Positions 6,233 to 7,070 of a stretch of 7,070 bases of DNA are shown in pieces (positions within the stretch are counted from its first letter, which is position 1; every line of letters begins with the position of its first letter). Below the pieces are notes generated by a model, which searched no databases, had not been told where the DNA came from, and saw nothing but the letters and a program-made list of their open reading frames with translations. This stretch comes from Chitinophagales bacterium (GTDB lineage: Bacteria; Bacteroidota; Bacteroidia; Chitinophagales; UBA2359). The stretch is taken from positions 1-7,070 of the forward strand of contig JAHDIA010000322.1 of the NCBI GenBank assembly GCA_020631035.1, in the 5' to 3' direction. Made by a program: the position numbers and the translations under genes.

Positions 6233-6354
6233 AAATAAGTGGCGACGAAGTATAAAGTATTTGCTTCAAGAAAAATTAGAGAAAAATAAAATGTATCTTT
6301 TTCAAGTTAGATGCTTGTTTAATACGGATATAAAAATTAAAATATTGTCTATAT

Positions 6355-7070
6355 ATGGTTAGCAATAAATTAGAAACGGGTACTCTAGATGCTAAAGTTC
6401 CTCAAGCAGGGGAATTGGCAGACAAATGGACCAAATACCGTTCAAGTGTACCCTTGGTTGCTCCTAATAACAAAAGGAGAATTGAAATTATTGTTGTCGG
6501 AACTGGCTTAGCTGGTGGTGCTGCTGCTGCAACCTTGGCAGAATTGGGATATAAAGTCAAAGCATTTTGTTTCCAAGATTCTGCAAGAAGGGCGCACAGT
6601 ATTGCTGCACAAGGTGGTATCAATGCAGCTAAAAACTACCAAAATGATGGAGACAGTGTTTATCGTCTATTTTACGATACTGTCAAAGGTGGAGATTACC
6701 GCTCAAGAGAATCCAATGTACACCGTTTGGCAGAGGTCAGCGTCAATATTATAGATCAGTGTGTGGCGCAGGGTGTGCCTTTTGCAAGAGATTATGGAGG
6801 CTTATTGGCCAATCGTTCTTTTGGAGGGGTGCAAGTATCGCGTACTTTTTATGCTAGAGGGCAAACGGGACAGCAGTTGTTGCTAGGAGCTTATAGTGCT
6901 TTGAATAGACAAGTTAGTAAAGGAGCGGTTCAAATGTATAGCCGTCATGAGATGTTGGATGTTGTCAAAATAGATGGCAAGGCGCGTGGTATTATAGCGC
7001 GTGATTTGATTACGGGTAAATTGGAACGCCACTTTGGACACGCAGTTATTTTGGCTACAGGAGGATATGG
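6355..7070 (+). CDS. sdhA: Succinate dehydrogenase/fumarate reductase flavoprotein subunit, N-terminal part (cut by window end)
   Basis: SdhA carries covalent FAD and oxidises succinate to fumarate (or the reverse) on the cytoplasmic face of complex II. The visible 238 codons run open to the window end; the full protein would be over 600 residues. They contain the dinucleotide-binding motif VVGTGLAGG (47-55), the segment ARRAHSIAAQGGINA with H81 as the expected histidine bonded to FAD, then GDYRSRE, FARDYGG and the SRTFYARGQTGQQLL segment typical of the Bacillus/Bacteroidetes type. The window ends at ATGGYG, before the catalytic His and Arg residues, so the active site cannot be checked. ATG 6355 gives an N-terminus with LADKWTKYR, as expected for Bacteroidetes SdhA. 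It follows sdhC after 244 bp containing the structured element at 6163-6232; sdhB is expected downstream. Confidence 0.96.
   Translation, partial: MVSNKLETGTLDAKVPQAGELADKWTKYRSSVPLVAPNNKRRIEIIVVGTGLAGGAAAATLAELGYKVKAFCFQDSARRAHSIAAQGGINAAKNYQNDGDSVYRLFYDTVKGGDYRSRESNVHRLAEVSVNIIDQCVAQGVPFARDYGGLLANRSFGGVQVSRTFYARGQTGQQLLLGAYSALNRQVSKGAVQMYSRHEMLDVVKIDGKARGIIARDLITGKLERHFGHAVILATGGY

Noticed and set aside
1..7070. Possible mobile, defence or CRISPR system
   Set aside because: All long frames are accounted for by housekeeping or metabolic genes; no transposase, integrase, nuclease, toxin-antitoxin pair or regularly spaced repeat is present.

Overview
The window looks like chromosomal core genome of a member of the Bacteroidetes (Bacteroidota). 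Four things point there: the gene order birA / rsfS / ftsH / LUD-domain gene, a five-helix SdhC of the di-heme b558 type followed directly by a matching SdhA, AT-rich DNA with poor Shine-Dalgarno sites, and TAnnTTTG-like promoter boxes. No plasmid, phage, insertion sequence, CRISPR array, tRNA or rRNA gene is visible.

Layout from left to right. Bases 1-52 hold a short inverted repeat at the window edge. birA (biotin-protein ligase) runs leftward from 808 to 53. Only 48 bp separate it from rsfS (ribosome silencing factor), which runs rightward and is followed 42 bp later by ftsH (membrane AAA+ zinc protease). For both birA and rsfS, TTG is the only plausible start codon. A near-perfect intrinsic terminator sits just after ftsH, only about 20 bp before the next gene. 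A LUD-domain gene, gmhA (sedoheptulose-7-phosphate isomerase) and a HAD-IIIA phosphatase (probably the heptose-bisphosphate phosphatase GmhB) then overlap one another and form a tight rightward cluster. After a 239-bp gap comes sdhC, then a 244-bp gap holding a nested stem-loop element, then sdhA, which is cut off by the window end.

Working together: rsfS and ftsH are housekeeping genes for translation control and membrane protein quality control. gmhA plus the HAD phosphatase supply two steps of nucleotide-activated heptose synthesis for surface polysaccharide; the kinase and nucleotidyltransferase of that route are not in the window. sdhC and sdhA encode the membrane anchor and flavoprotein of succinate dehydrogenase/fumarate reductase; sdhB would be expected beyond the right edge.

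The coding content is ordinary. The most interesting feature is the structured, probably repeated, RNA-like element lying between sdhC and sdhA. I found no convincing new multi-gene system.
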